Source: Jimgerdemannia flammicorona
Lineage: Eukaryota; Mucoromycota; Endogonomycetes; Endogonales; Endogonaceae
DNA: 23,127 nucleotides
NCBI GenBank assembly: GCA_003990745.1
Contig: RBNI01001310.1
Span: 1-23,127, forward strand
Direction of reading: 5' to 3'
Shown here: in pieces, positions 1 to 10,689 of the stretch
Numbering within the stretch: the stretch's first letter is position 1
How the letters are laid out: each line of letters begins with the position of its first letter
Made by a program: the position numbers and the translations under genes
Notes under the pieces: model-generated
The model's input: the letters and a program-made list of their open reading frames with translations, nothing else
Database searches by the model: none
Told to the model about the DNA's origin: nothing

Positions 1-480
1 AAAATTTGGATATTAATGGTATGCAAAATGTATGCATCAAAAAATAAAAAAAGGTCTATATACTGAGAAGGGTCAAAATAGTACCAATGGACAATTTAAC
101 TTAAAATGGTTATATTAATGTCCATAATTATCTAAATATAATAAAACACATACTATTCAAAAGTTTAAAGGCTATTTTATTAATGTTTAAAATTTTGGTT
201 AAATAGAATTTAGATTGAAGGTATAATATAATTAAAATATTAATAATAACCAAACATTGGTACACTTTTGACTGTCACAGTATATAATATAATTATAAAT
301 CATGACAATATTAGAAAGACTTATAATATAAAAATATAAATAATATATAACCCTTCTCAAAAGTCTATATTTAGATCAGCTTAATTGTCAAATCCAATTA
401 CCTTGATTTGCGTCACTGTCTGATTTGATTCTATTCAATCATTATCAAAGGTTACATTCTTAGCCATATCATTTAGGAAA
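1..480. other. AT-rich flank without a recognisable gene
   Basis: No open frame, RNA gene or transposon domain is visible. The stretch is very AT-rich, and CpG appears only near its right end (around 411), in contrast to the receptor gene that follows. It resembles the decayed repeat DNA further right, so it may be old repeat sequence, but nothing in it can be assigned to a family. Confidence 0.5.
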
Positions 481-849
481 GTTTCTACTTGGCCACCCCT
501 CATGTTTCACCCAAACCGCAGTGAGCTTATATTATCTACCGTTTCTTAAGTTCCGTTATGTGAAAAAACCCCCCCAAAAAAAAAAAAAAAAAAAAAATAC
601 TCGGTGTACCTGTTCTCGAACATATATGTACTGTCAGCTGTTTGCATAATTGTTGTGCCCCAGGTTCTGATGACGCCGTAGAGAATCGTCAAAATTTCTT
701 GATAAGCCCGAAACGGATGATCTTCAAAATCATTCCCTCTAACTTGATCTTGTGACCAAACAAGATATTAAGGCGCGATCAATATTCGACTCAGCTTGTC
801 ATCGCTCTCAATTCTTTCCATTCCAACCTCTCGTCAATCGGAGTTCACA
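481..849 (+). promoter_or_regulatory. Upstream region of the receptor gene
   Basis: This is the gap between the AT-rich flank and the first ATG at 850. It holds a run of C followed by about 23 A (roughly 568-598), which would exclude nucleosomes if it is real and not a sequencing artefact. The last 60 bases before the ATG are pyrimidine-rich, as is common near fungal transcription starts. No clear TATA box is seen. The open frame extends upstream of 850 but has no earlier ATG. Confidence 0.35.
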
Positions 850-2408
850 ATGAATTGCACATCCTGGGAAACCGACGTCCCAGACACCGTAAAGGGGATA
901 ATTTGGTCCCAGATGAAAATTTTCGGCTATTTCAGCATAGCGTCCATTGCCGTGGTGTTTGTTGTAAGAATTACCAAATATCGACCTCCTGTCCTAGTCA
1001 ATCAAAACTATTTTACGACTTACGATGCCATACATAGTATGTTTCCTACGAAGGCTTCAGATTCAATAACCCCGCCGAAAGATCTGTGCTCTTCAATTTC
1101 GTCCCGCTCTTCATCGGGACGGTCGGGAAGGTCATTGCCAAGTAAGTTCCACCTTAGGATGTTTCGGTCGTCCTAACTGCATTCTGTCAAATAACTGATG
1201 ATTTAATCCCTGCCAACTAGCGATCCATGGGGTACCGATATCAGTAACGTCAATATGCTCTATTGCCAAGCTCAGACGTTTTTCATCGAAATTGGAGATA
1301 TGAGCTGTGTCTTGATGAGCGCTCGGTTCGCCTGGGACCTGTATACAATTATCTACACATTTCGATATCCGAAGACCACACAAGATGGAGACCCAATTCG
1401 TAATTTGCTGACTCTTCTTGAAAGGCGCGATAGTTACTTCATTATTATCGCTTATGTGAGTATTTTTGATGGTGGCGCTTTTATAACAATGTAGTTCCTG
1501 ATGGTTATTATTATGTTTTATTTAGTGCGGAGGTGTCGTTTTTGCTGCTCTCAGCGTCCCGTTAGCAGGTTTGTTGTATATATGATTGCTTTCGTCTTAT
1601 TTCACCATGCTCGTCCATCTCAAAATCCTCCTGTGCACCCCGCACTCTTTCGTAAAAGCCCCCAAAAATCTTTGGTGTTGGGTCAGAGACGCCGATCTTG
1701 GCGGTTCTTTGGGTAACTCCTTATATGTACGTTTGTTTCCGGATTAACTCGGGATCGTTAGATTTTGGGATTAAATTTTTTCGATTATATGGCTAGGCTT
1801 TGCTCTTCTACTACGCCTTGATGTGGATCGTTATGGTCTTCAGTGCCACCGTGCTGTTGTATGTGGCACAAGATGTCTGGCGAAACCCCACGTGAGTCCA
1901 CCTATTGCATTCCTTGTCCATTCTCGTTCCGCCTCCCATCCTCTAACCCGCCTCTCAACCTCAGTGATTACAGGACGATAGACGATCTCCGTTGGGGATG
2001 CATCGTCGCCTTCTCATGGGTCCTCGGCATTGACTTAGTGTGCAGGTGAGTTTACCTTCTCTTTCTCTTTAATCACTGAAATTCCCTAACTGAACGCTAT
2101 TATTTTCCGATTTAGGGTGCTTGCCTCTGCAAACCGGTTCTGGACCTTTTCCAATTTCGGGTGCACCAACCTTCTGCTCGAAGTATTGCAAGCAATGTCC
2201 GGATCCGGCCGTGGCTGTAAATATCATATATATTCATTTTCAACATGTCTCCTCCGTTCGTATCTTCCCCATTAACATTCCCGCTCTCCCGACTCTAGTA
2301 TTTCTTGTGATCACTTACTTCTTGCTCAAAGTCAACAAACAGTTCGAGCCAAAGAAACCCTCAGGAGATATCGCACCCCAAATGGCCGACACACCACTTG
2401 TTGTATAG
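850..2408 (+). CDS. Seven-helix membrane receptor, fungal cAMP-receptor-like/Git3 type (9 exons)
   Basis: Predicted plasma-membrane G-protein-coupled receptor of 316 aa. Proposed exons: 850-963, 1038-1141, 1221-1455, 1526-1568, 1659-1726, 1797-1891, 1965-2045, 2116-2216, 2299-2408. All eight introns are GT..AG, 70-90 nt, and the frame stays open to TAG. Hydrophobic helices fall near residues 22-42, 53-72, 88-112, 144-165, 189-212, 229-250 and 258-289. Cys88 at the start of helix 3 and Cys172 in a Trp-Cys-Trp motif after helix 4 are placed like the conserved disulfide pair of cAMP-receptor/Git3 receptors. The tail is short and carries no recognisable domain. Helix order and the WCW motif are seen in the conceptual translation; family membership is inferred, and the ligand is unknown. 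The intron at 1569-1658 skips an in-frame TGA and restores the WCW loop. No frameshift is needed, and the sequence is CpG-rich, so the gene looks functional. A different polytopic membrane family is the main alternative. Confidence 0.75.
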
Positions 2409-2986
2409 TATCTGCTAAGCCGGATATATTTGTTGGATGTGAGCTCAATGTCTTTGTGCTTTTGTAACCTGATATGTCTAATTAAACAAATCACCATCTT
2501 GAATGTGGTAAATTACACTCACGCGAAATCGTCAACTGGAAGCATCCCGCGTGCAAGATAACCGAAATCAGATCTAGGTGACTGGGAATGTGTTGAAAAT
2601 AATAAAATAATTGATATTCACCGATGTCATTCATTGGCTTCTGAAAGAAGTGTTTTTGTTAAATGGGGTGTGACTGGAGTAGAATCATCTTAGCCACCAG
2701 TAACCTCTACAACAGTGGTGAAGAAGGCTGTTCTCCATCACGGAAAAGCAGATAATTTGTTCCTGGATGGATTCGTCGGTTTAACCGTGAGCAGGACTTG
2801 CTTCTGCCGCACGTCGATCGTCGCATAATCATCCTCATTGGTGGGCTACAAGCCGAACTGAGTAGGCGTTGGGATTTACAACTCGTTATCAATGTAATAC
2901 GCCATCAGTCTACGTCATCAGTAATCAGTTACCAATAAAAGTGACGCTCTTTGTAAAGAACCATATTCACAACAGGTTATGAGCCC

Positions 2987-3001
2987 CACCTACAGTAGGT
3001 G
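2987..3001. repeat. Perfect inverted repeat (6-bp arms)
   Basis: CACCTA, a 3-nt spacer, then TAGGTG. It is short enough to arise by chance, but a second hairpin lies within 80 bases and both sit at a sharp composition border. Confidence 0.5.
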
Positions 3002-3064
3002 TCACGTATTTGTTGTGGGGGGGCTGGGCGATGGGATATGTCGATGACAACGTGGTGATGCATA

Positions 3065-3087
3065 GGTCACCAAAATATATGGTGACC
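3065..3087. repeat. Perfect inverted repeat (8-bp arms)
   Basis: GGTCACCA, a 7-nt AT loop, then TGGTGACC. It could form a hairpin or a palindromic protein site. There is no downstream T-run to suggest a terminator. Confidence 0.55.
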
Positions 3088-3518
3088 CAAAGACGAAGTT
3101 GTGTGAGGTGCCTAAATTGATATTAGCTAAGTTATCTGTATGAAATAGTATTTAATATAATAACCAGTTGTCACTCAATAGTACTATGGTAGTGATAATG
3201 ATATATGTATATGAAAAAGTAGGCTGAGGGTCTAGAACATAGAGAAAATTATCTGTTAAAATATATAAAAAGGTTCTTACTACTACTGATATCTGTAGTT
3301 ATATATTAGAAAAATAAAATTATATAATATACATAATAGATATATGAAACTTTTTAAATTAGAAAGAAGTTTAAGTTTAAGTTATTAAAAATAATAAGTA
3401 TAAAATATAGTAATATAAAAATAAAATATTAATAAAATTCTGAAGAAATAAATAATTGAGTAAGATAATTTTAAATAAATATTAGTGGATTAATAAGATT
3501 TAAATCAAAAAATATAAA

Positions 3519-3521
<3 letters not shown>

Positions 3522-3591
<70 letters not shown>
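3522..3591. repeat. Double poly-T tract
   Basis: About 34 T, then ATTAA, then about 31 T. On the minus strand it reads as a poly-A tail, so it could be the 3' end of a minus-strand retroposon lying to its right, but no body is recognised. It may also be homopolymer expansion. Exact lengths are likely unreliable. Confidence 0.7.
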
Positions 3592-3595
<4 letters not shown>

Positions 3596-4789
3596 GACTC
3601 AAAGTTCTATAGATTTTTATTGGAAGAGACTTTAGACTATATAAGTCAAAACCTTCCCCCACTACCCTTTGAGCACTATATCTTCATTAAACCTAAGCCA
3701 GCTATTGTCTAGCATAGCAGTATAATTATACTAGATATAGTAGAGCTTACATTATCCTACACTTTATTCTATATATCATGCTCTCTCTACTATTAAAAAG
3801 AAAGTAACTATATACTAATAATCAAAGGCATATACTCAAAACTCCAATATATATATAAGGCTCTATCTGAGTAAAATAGAAAAGTCCTCACTATTCTAAG
3901 TAGAGCAATAGATAAAGAAAACACCTCTTTAAAGTATAGAACAGTAGGTGGAACCTAGTTCTTCTCAATGAGATAAGTAGAGAACTTATATATAAGGTAA
4001 GAGAAGACTCTCAATACTCTACTACTCAAATCTACAGACCTTGATATTATTGCTATATCAGCTCTTAGTTCTAGTTGAGTATAGCCAAGATATCTAATCT
4101 AAATAGTCTTAAGCCCCCCAACTACTCTCAATGACCAGGGTCCAACTCTATATATTATCAAAAATAGCTAAGAGTGATACCTATTAACTAATCACTCTAT
4201 ATCAATCAGAAGGCCCCACTGATATAGTATCTGCTCCAGCTCTAATGACTGTCACTAGTCTAACATCTGACTAGTCTACTGTAATTACTCTTTTGCTTAT
4301 CTGGGATAGTCATCTTCTCTCTCATCTCAATCTCATCTGAGAAATATGTAATTACTTATACCAGAACTGCACTTTTTAAGAAGCTTGCTAAATTCCAGAG
4401 AGTCTCACTATAGATAGTAAGAATCTATAAATAACCTATACTGATACTTAATATTCAAGATCAGCTGACTTTTTATATAACTTATAATATATTAAGACAA
4501 TATCTTATTGATGATAACAAAAGTAAGAAGGAACTATACTAAAATAAATATATTCTAGATATAGCTAGAGATACTAGAAACTGTGAAAAAGTAGAAAAAA
4601 CACCAATCTGATACTGATAAAGGAGTAACTTATCATCATTACCTCTCTCTTACTACTCTACAATAGATATAGCAAATAAACCTGAGGTAGAGGAGATATA
4701 AGTTATAGAAAAGAGACTTGGAAGATTGCCTACCAAAATCTTATAACCAGAGTGATAGTAGAGAAAGAAGCTATTAGAAAATATATCAG
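3592..4789. other. Unidentified CpG-free relic
   Basis: About 1.2 kb with no CpG seen by eye and no open frame of useful length. A stop-riddled plus-strand translation around 4100-4260 weakly recalls the end of a LINE endonuclease domain, but spacing and residues are too degraded to claim it. It precedes the first gypsy LTR-like repeat. Best described as an unassigned old transposon relic. Confidence 0.3.
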
Positions 4790-5157
4790 ATTTCTTTACA
4801 TATTTTAATTCTTAATTATTTTAGAACTAATTATAGAATAAGTTCAAAGTATATATATCTACAGATTACTTAGTTTTTTATGTTTGAATTATTTTTATTT
4901 AATATCTATTTACTCTAAATACTGGAGTTATTTATTTATATAAGTTTTGTAAGCTATATAGTAATTAAGTTATAACTTCTTTTTAGAGAATTTCTTATAA
5001 ATATAAGTTTTTTTATATATATTATAGAATTTTTAAAATTTATTAAATTAAGTAATAGTAAACTATAAGATATATATTACACTATATTTTATAATCAGAT
5101 TTAGATATAATAATTAAATATATATTCTCTAATTATTTTTAATTTAGACTAATCATT
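4790..5157 (-). repeat. Gypsy LTR-like repeat, copy A (3' LTR of outer element)
   Basis: Matches 5830-6245 and 22630-23037 in the same orientation, sharing blocks such as AAGTTCAAAGTATAT and a stretch ending in ATAAGTTTTGTAAGCTATA or close variants. It is the most AT-decayed of the three copies. Immediately to its right (minus-strand upstream) lies an A/G run that fits a polypurine tract. The left boundary is approximate. Confidence 0.55.
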
Positions 5158-5800
5158 ATAACTTTCTTTTAAACAGATAATTTTATCTCTAAAATATTTA
5201 TTCAAGCTTTTATATTTCTATTTTCTATAGAGTCTTATATATATTATAATATTTAGTTAAGTATATTTTTTTAATAATATTTTTTTTAATATTACTTCTC
5301 AGAAATAGACTATAGTTAATTTATCATCTTTAAATAGTTTATAGCTTATTTAGTAATAATGCTCTAAGTATAGAAAATTTAATAAATAGTAATTATTTCT
5401 TTCTTTTATAATTATTAACTAAAGAGCTGTCTTAGTTTAATATGAATATATATTTCTGAATTTTGACCTAATTTTTATATATTCTAAAGTAGAAAATTTA
5501 TAATATATTAAATTTCTTTATAATAAGTGATTCAATAAAATACCATTATCTCTCTATAGCTTATTGGATAGTACTAGTGATCTTAAAGACTACTATTATA
5601 TATTTTGTTTATTAGTTACAATATTTCTTATATTAATTTTAGTAAATAGTAGTAGAAGTAATTATAACTGAGAATTTATATAATAAAAAAGTAGTTTTTT
5701 TTTAATATTTTATACAAAATAGATTTCTTTCTACTTAAGCTTCAGTTTTTATATATATCTATAAAGCTTACTATTATAATATAGTGAATGTATAACTATA
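5158..5800 (-). pseudogene. Remnant of gypsy integrase 3' end and downstream region, copy A
   Basis: This parallels 6246-6900 of copy B along its length, including the counterpart of the GPY-type C-terminal integrase segment near 5640-5790 on the minus strand. It is full of stops and far more AT-rich than copy B. It ends where LTR B begins, and its continuation appears to resume at 23038 on the far side of LTR C. It is therefore read as the interrupted host element for the B-C insertion. Confidence 0.45.
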
Positions 5801-5807
5801 TAAGTAT

Positions 5808-6245
5808 GTTGGATTTCTATATCTTGAAAACTTGATCTTCTTTGACTTTATAAAGTACTTAGGATATATTAGTAGATAAGTTCAAAGTATATCTATCTGC
5901 AGACTTATTAGTTCTCTTACTTACTCTTTACTTTAAATTATTTTGATCTGAGATTTATTTACTCTAGATACTAAGGATATTTATATAAGTTTGTCAGCTA
6001 TAAGATAACTAAGTTATGAGTTACCTTTTACAAGTATTGAATCTTTTCAATATCTGCTAAGATTTTGATAATTATAAGAATTTCAATATCTATAGAATCT
6101 TTAACAATTATTAAAGTTTTCAATATTTATATATAAATATAACTGCTATTCATAAGACTAAGCTATATTTGAGAATTAGATTCAGATACTATAATCAAAT
6201 ATCTATTCTTCTGATTTATGTTACTAATTCAGATCAACTGTTATA
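5808..6245 (-). repeat. Gypsy LTR, copy B (3' LTR)
   Basis: Closely matches 22615-23037 on the same strand. On the minus strand the left end reads ...CCAACA, ending in CA as LTRs do. The right end reads TATAACA where copy C has TGTGACA, explained by two G-to-A changes. An A-rich polypurine-like run (AAAAAAAAG on the minus strand) abuts it on the internal side, as expected for a 3' LTR. The left boundary is uncertain by about 20 bases. Confidence 0.6.
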
Positions 6246-7425
6246 ACTTTTTTTTAAATAAGTAATATATCTCTATTATATCCTATTTAAACTCCCAAGT
6301 CTCAATCAGTTGAATCTTCTTATACTGTACAATTTATATCATTACATTCTTCTAATGTTATCTTCTGATATTTTCAAAGTCTTCTAGAGCTATTTCTTGG
6401 AAATAGGCTGGAGCTGATTTATTCTTCTTGAATAACTTATATACTCTCCTATCAATAGTGATCTGAGTGTAGAAGAGCTGACACTTTCTGATTCAATCTT
6501 CTTTTTTCATTTCAGGCTTTGAATTTAGTAGTTGTTTCAACTTGAAGTATTCCTAGAACTTGGTCCAATTCTAGTAGGTCTTAAAATGTGAAATTTGTGA
6601 TAAGTATATCTGTACTATACTCTGGATGCTGTTAAAGGATTCCTCTATAGTTGGCAGTTCAATAAAATACTACTGTCTTTTTATAGCTCATTGTATAGCA
6701 CTGGTAATCTTGAGGGCAATAGTACTACTTTATTGATTAATTATAATATTTTTTGAGACAGTTTTAGTTAATAGTAGTGAGGATAATTGTGTCTAAGAGT
6801 TTTTATAACCAAAAGGTAGTTTCTTTTATATCTTTCACAAGGTAAGATCTATCTCAATTAGGCTTTAGTTTTTATAACTATGAAGCTTCCACTATATTCT
6901 AATATACTAGAACTTTGTCTTCTATCTTAATAATCTCTAAGAGCTTGTGAATTTTTTCTACATTATTTTATTATAGAGTCTACACCTTGGTTATATAATC
7001 CTTAGCCTTCTTTCTGATTTGATAGAGTCTCTGTATCTCTATGTCTATGCATTTCCATACAGTATCTCTATTGAATGATAGGGTTCCTTAAGAACTTTTT
7101 TCTCTAAAAAGTATTTCTTGAGGGATAAAATGGGTATTTTGTGATCAGATATTCTGAAGAGCAGATAATGCTATTGACAGATAGTGATCACAGTTTTCAT
7201 AGTTATTATAGATCTTGGTAATAATATTCTTAAGAAACTTATTAGTTCTTTCTACTTGTTTATTTCTCTAAAAGTGATAGACTGTAGTCTGAATGTACTG
7301 AATCTTATACTTCTTATAGAGAACCTCAAAGAACTGGTTTATAATTCTATTCCTCTTTCTGTAGTTACTTATATTAGAGTCTTAAATTAGCAGATAATTT
7401 CTTTGTAGAAAAAATCAGTAATTGA
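6246..7425 (-). pseudogene. Ty3/gypsy integrase, downstream part (interrupted by Ngaro)
   Basis: On the minus strand the conceptual translation shows, from right to left, an integrase-core piece with the motif NKQVERTNKFLKN (near 7247-7285), typical of the QVERTN-type segment of Ty3 integrases. This is followed by a decayed GPY/F-like C-terminal segment near 6735-6910 (VEAS..KLKPN..., then a conserved LKKYY-like end). Many codons are stops, most explained by C-to-T or G-to-A. Between about 6246 and 6735 lies the region before the polypurine tract; a chromodomain there is possible but not demonstrable. The upstream part of the same integrase is at 12384-12852, separated by the Ngaro insertion. 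Confidence 0.7.
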
Positions 7426-7748
7426 ATATAGTTGTGAACATAGTTCAAAATACAGCAAAGTGGCCATTGCGCTTAACACTTGTACATCTAACATTCATCG
7501 CACAATACAACTACCATCTTAGATTAGTCAGTTTCAATTGCTTCCTGCACCCTACCATGTGCTTAAACATTCATGCAATGTAATCATGCAATCCACCATC
7601 TTAGCTTAGTCAGTTTCAATCACTTTCTACACCCTACCTTAGCTAGCCCGAGCTCCAACATGCCCAAGAGTTAGGCAGCAGCCACACATTTCCCTCAACA
7701 TACTCTAGCAATCGTCATTAGTAATTCGTATCAATCGATTTCACACAC
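7426..7748 (+). repeat. Split direct repeat A1
   Basis: Near-identical to 11876-12201. Shared blocks include AGCAAAGTGGCCATTG, ATCTTAGATTAGTCAGTTTC and CTAGCCCGAGCTCCAAC. It begins ATATAGTTGTGAA and contains the element's 5' non-coding region. The presumed promoter lies here. Confidence 0.85.
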
Positions 7749-7765
7749 TATCTCTCAGATACATC

Positions 7766-9040
7766 ATGCCACCTATCCATCAGTCTCAAGGCCTACTGTC
7801 TGGTCCCCCAGTTCCAGCACCTGGTGCCCTACATGTGCCCCCATCAATTCCCAACTTAACTGGCCTACGTATGTTGTGCAAGGACCAGCTCATCACACTC
7901 TGCCATGAATACGACCTCTCCATAGATGGTCAAAAGGCCACCCTGATTACACATCTTATGCTCATCGACCTGGCCCCGATTTCCCAGTCGCTGAACCTAT
8001 GGCACTGGCTCCAGCACTGCTCCCTGATGGTCATGAAGTCAATGCATTGATCGAATGGCTACTTCCAGCACTCACAGTACATCTCCATGGACCTTTAGCC
8101 AACACCAACTCCCCTCCAGTCCTACCACCCAGCTTACCACCAGCACTCCCTCTTCCAGCCGCCTTCACCTCTCTGGCAGTTCCCTTGCTTTTACTACAGC
8201 CAACCCCATCGGCACCCTTACCAGTATGGTTTTCAAACCCTTTAAATGGTGAGTCATTTAACCCCCCATTCGTCTCTGATGCCATTCTACGTCATGATTG
8301 GGTTCCATCAGAGCTGCTGACCTCACTTGAGGTAGGGGAATACCAAATACTGGCCAAATGGACAGGCAACACCTTGCTATCACATCTGAGCAATCGGCAA
8401 AAACCTGATTCACATCCACCAGACCGCGATCTTGACCTACCACTCTGGTTTGAAGCCATCTTCAACATTTGGGGTACATTGCTATCTCTGGGCACTACTC
8501 GGGCTGCCCCCCACACTGCACATGCTGCACAGCTACTCACACATATCATCTTTATCATCAAGGCCATCAATGACCATTACAACTAGGCTGCCCTTCAGTG
8601 GTTTGACCAGCAAGTTTGCACACTTAAAGTATCCTTTCCGGAGCTGGATATTGGCAACCCAGATGCTGTCTGATATACGTTTGAAACCATTATCAGCCAG
8701 CTGACATCAGCACTGCTTGCCTACCAATCAATATGTCAGCCCATACAGGCAACGGCCTCCTTAATAGAAAATCCCAGAATGACCTCATCATGCCCCCTTT
8801 TATGCTTTCAGTGTGGAGTGCAGGGGCATGCGTCAACCTCTTGCACCCAAACCCCTCTCATGTGACCTACATTCCCCATCAAACCAGATGATACTCTCTC
8901 CTCGGATGGTGCAGCCAGTTCTATCTGTTGCAACTACAATGGCTCCGACTGCCGCAGCAATTGTGGCCACCCCCATGTCTGCTTGTTCTGCTATGGCTCT
9001 CACCCAGACATAGAGTGCTCTATTCGCCACAGCTAATCTC
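7766..9040 (+). pseudogene. Ngaro gag: SAP-like domain and two CCHC knuckles
   Basis: Structural/nucleic-acid-binding protein of the element. It starts at ATG 7766, 18 bases after repeat A1. Residues about 30-66 of the first frame (LTGLRMLCKDQLITLCHEYD and following) look like a SAP-type DNA-binding motif. A frameshift near 8000 moves the reading to another frame, which stays open to a TAG at 8584. The same frame continues through further stops to a CX2CX4HX4C knuckle at 8803-8844 (CFQCGVQGHASTSC). A second Cys/His-rich cluster follows at 8923-9018 and ends in another CCHC pattern. A proline-rich linker lies between. Stops at 8584 and after fit CAG/CGA decay. The SAP assignment is from pattern only. 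Confidence 0.7.
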
Positions 9041-10620
9041 ATGACCCCACTCCCATCTGACCCCCCAGCATGTCTATACCACCTTGGGGAGTGGCAACGA
9101 GTACTTCACACCCATCCAGACCAACTTCTCATTCAGTACCACTTAACAGGCCTACATCAGGGTTACCTTCATGGCAATCACTCCCATCCTGAGCTTCGTA
9201 TCAACTACATATCTGATAATCTGGTATCAGCTTACTAACATCGCGACATCCTTTCTGCCAACATTCTTGCTGAACTTCAAGCCAGTCGCTACTTAGGACC
9301 CTTTTCATCTCCCTCTGCATTACCAACTGAGTTTCATCCCTTTCACAATGCTCCCCTAGGAGTTGTCCCAAAAAAGAACTCTACCAAACTTCACACCATT
9401 CAACATCTGTCCTTCCCGGAGGGAGCCTCTGTAAATGATGGCATCAACCCAGAGGAGTTTTCAATTCAGTACCAGTCGATCCAGTCCATCCTCCAGCTAC
9501 TCCTCGCACTTGGCGCCACAGCTCTATTTTGGAAGGCAGATGTTGCTGAAGCCTTTTGCATGATCCCCATCCACTGGTCTGACTGGGCTATGCAAGGCAT
9601 CTGCTGGCTCAGCCTTTTCTTCCTTGACATGTTCCTTCTATTCAGCCTTCGCTTGGCACCATTCATATTTACATCTCTGATGGATTTGTTCATGTGGATT
9701 TGCATTCAGCAGTATAACCTTCCCAATTTGGGCCACTTCATGGATGACTTTATCTATGTCGCATCACTCTCTACCACTCAGTCTACATACTTGCAGTTTT
9801 ACTTGGTCACTGCTCGCTTTGGTCTTCCCCTCAAAGCAGCCAAGGATATACCTCTCATACCAACTATTGAGTACATGGGCTTTCTCCTCGATGCCCCCAA
9901 CATGACAATCAGCCTCCCACTCGAAATACATACATGCATCCTCTCTCTGCTCGCAGACTGGCTCGTAATACCTCATCAGGCTCATCGGCCACATCCTCGG
10001 TCTTACCATAATGCTCATTCACTACTGGGTCATCTCATGCATATTGTCCAAGTCCTTCCAGATGGGAAAGTATTCTGTGATTCCATCATTCATTTCATCT
10101 CTGTATGGAAACCACCCTATGCTGGGTGGCATCATCTATCTTCTTGCCTGGCCACTGATCTTCAATGGTGGCAGGACATCTTATGCTCATGGACAGGTCG
10201 TTGCCTGCTTTTCCACTCTGATTGGCAGGATTGTGGTCTATTCACAGATACATCTGGAACAATTGGCGCTGGCGGCCTTCTGGGCCAATGCTGGTAGAGC
10301 ATTCGGTGGACCTCTTCATTCAGCAACCAGAAGGGATATGACATTTTCTGGAAGGAAATGTTTGCCATCTAGGTTTTGCTTGCATTGTGGGGTTCCTCCT
10401 TTCATCGTCAGCATATCATCTTATGGTGCAATAGCCAACCCTGTGTTGAATCGCTAACCAGTAGTCGGGCATGGCACCACCCTCTCATCAATAATCTTTT
10501 ATGATACATTACCCTCTTATGTCTCAACAGAGGGTTTGACATCCAAGCTCGGTATATTCCTTCCTCATCTAACCCCACCGACTCCCTATCTCGTCTTATC
10601 CATCTCCTCTCCCATCCCCA
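9041..10620 (+). pseudogene. Ngaro pol: reverse transcriptase and RNase H
   Basis: One frame runs from 9041 to 10297 with a single TAA at 9236. It holds a leader (LGEWQRVLHTHPDQLL), fingers with GVVPKKNSTKLHTIQHLSFP, a palm motif ALFWKADVAEAF near 9515-9560, and the catalytic box FMDDF near 9737-9752, a form of the usual YxDD in which the two Asp are kept. RNase H follows: LFTDTSGTIGAGG near 10240-10285, with its first catalytic Asp. A TAG at 10295 and more stops then cut the frame. The RNase H end (ARYIPSSSNPTDSLSRL, near 10550-10600) matches the IPxxxNxxAD-LSR pattern seen in DIRS-order polymerases. This enzyme would copy the element's RNA. It is now broken. Confidence 0.85.
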
Positions 10621-10689
10621 GGAACTGCTTCCTACAACTGTAACATCCCCCTTTGGCTTCACCATCAACTCAAGTCCTGTCTCTACCAA

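Larger units (their letters stand above)
2409..3120. other. Intergenic spacer downstream of the receptor gene
   Basis: Ordinary-composition DNA with CpG present up to about 3095. An ATTAAA-like signal near 2481 could serve 3'-end formation for the receptor gene. A reading frame of about 60 codons crosses 2750-2940 but has no ATG and no recognisable domain. Two small perfect hairpins lie at 2987-3001 and 3065-3087, just before the switch to CpG-free DNA. Confidence 0.45.

Noticed and set aside
1561..1660. Premature TGA in the receptor gene, suggesting a pseudogene
   Set aside because: The TGA lies in a 90-nt GT..AG segment; removing it joins helix 4 to the WCW loop in frame, so it is an intron.
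2707..2940. Small gene in the receptor's downstream spacer on either strand
   Set aside because: The frames overlap each other, the plus-strand one lacks a start, and no domain or splice pattern supports them.
3471..3662. Minus-strand frame of 63 codons with long lysine runs
   Set aside because: It is only the poly-T tracts read backwards; low-complexity DNA, not a protein.
7184..7390. Plus-strand frame of 68 hydrophobic codons
   Set aside because: It is antisense to a recognisable gypsy integrase segment (QVERTN region) and AT-rich; a shadow frame.
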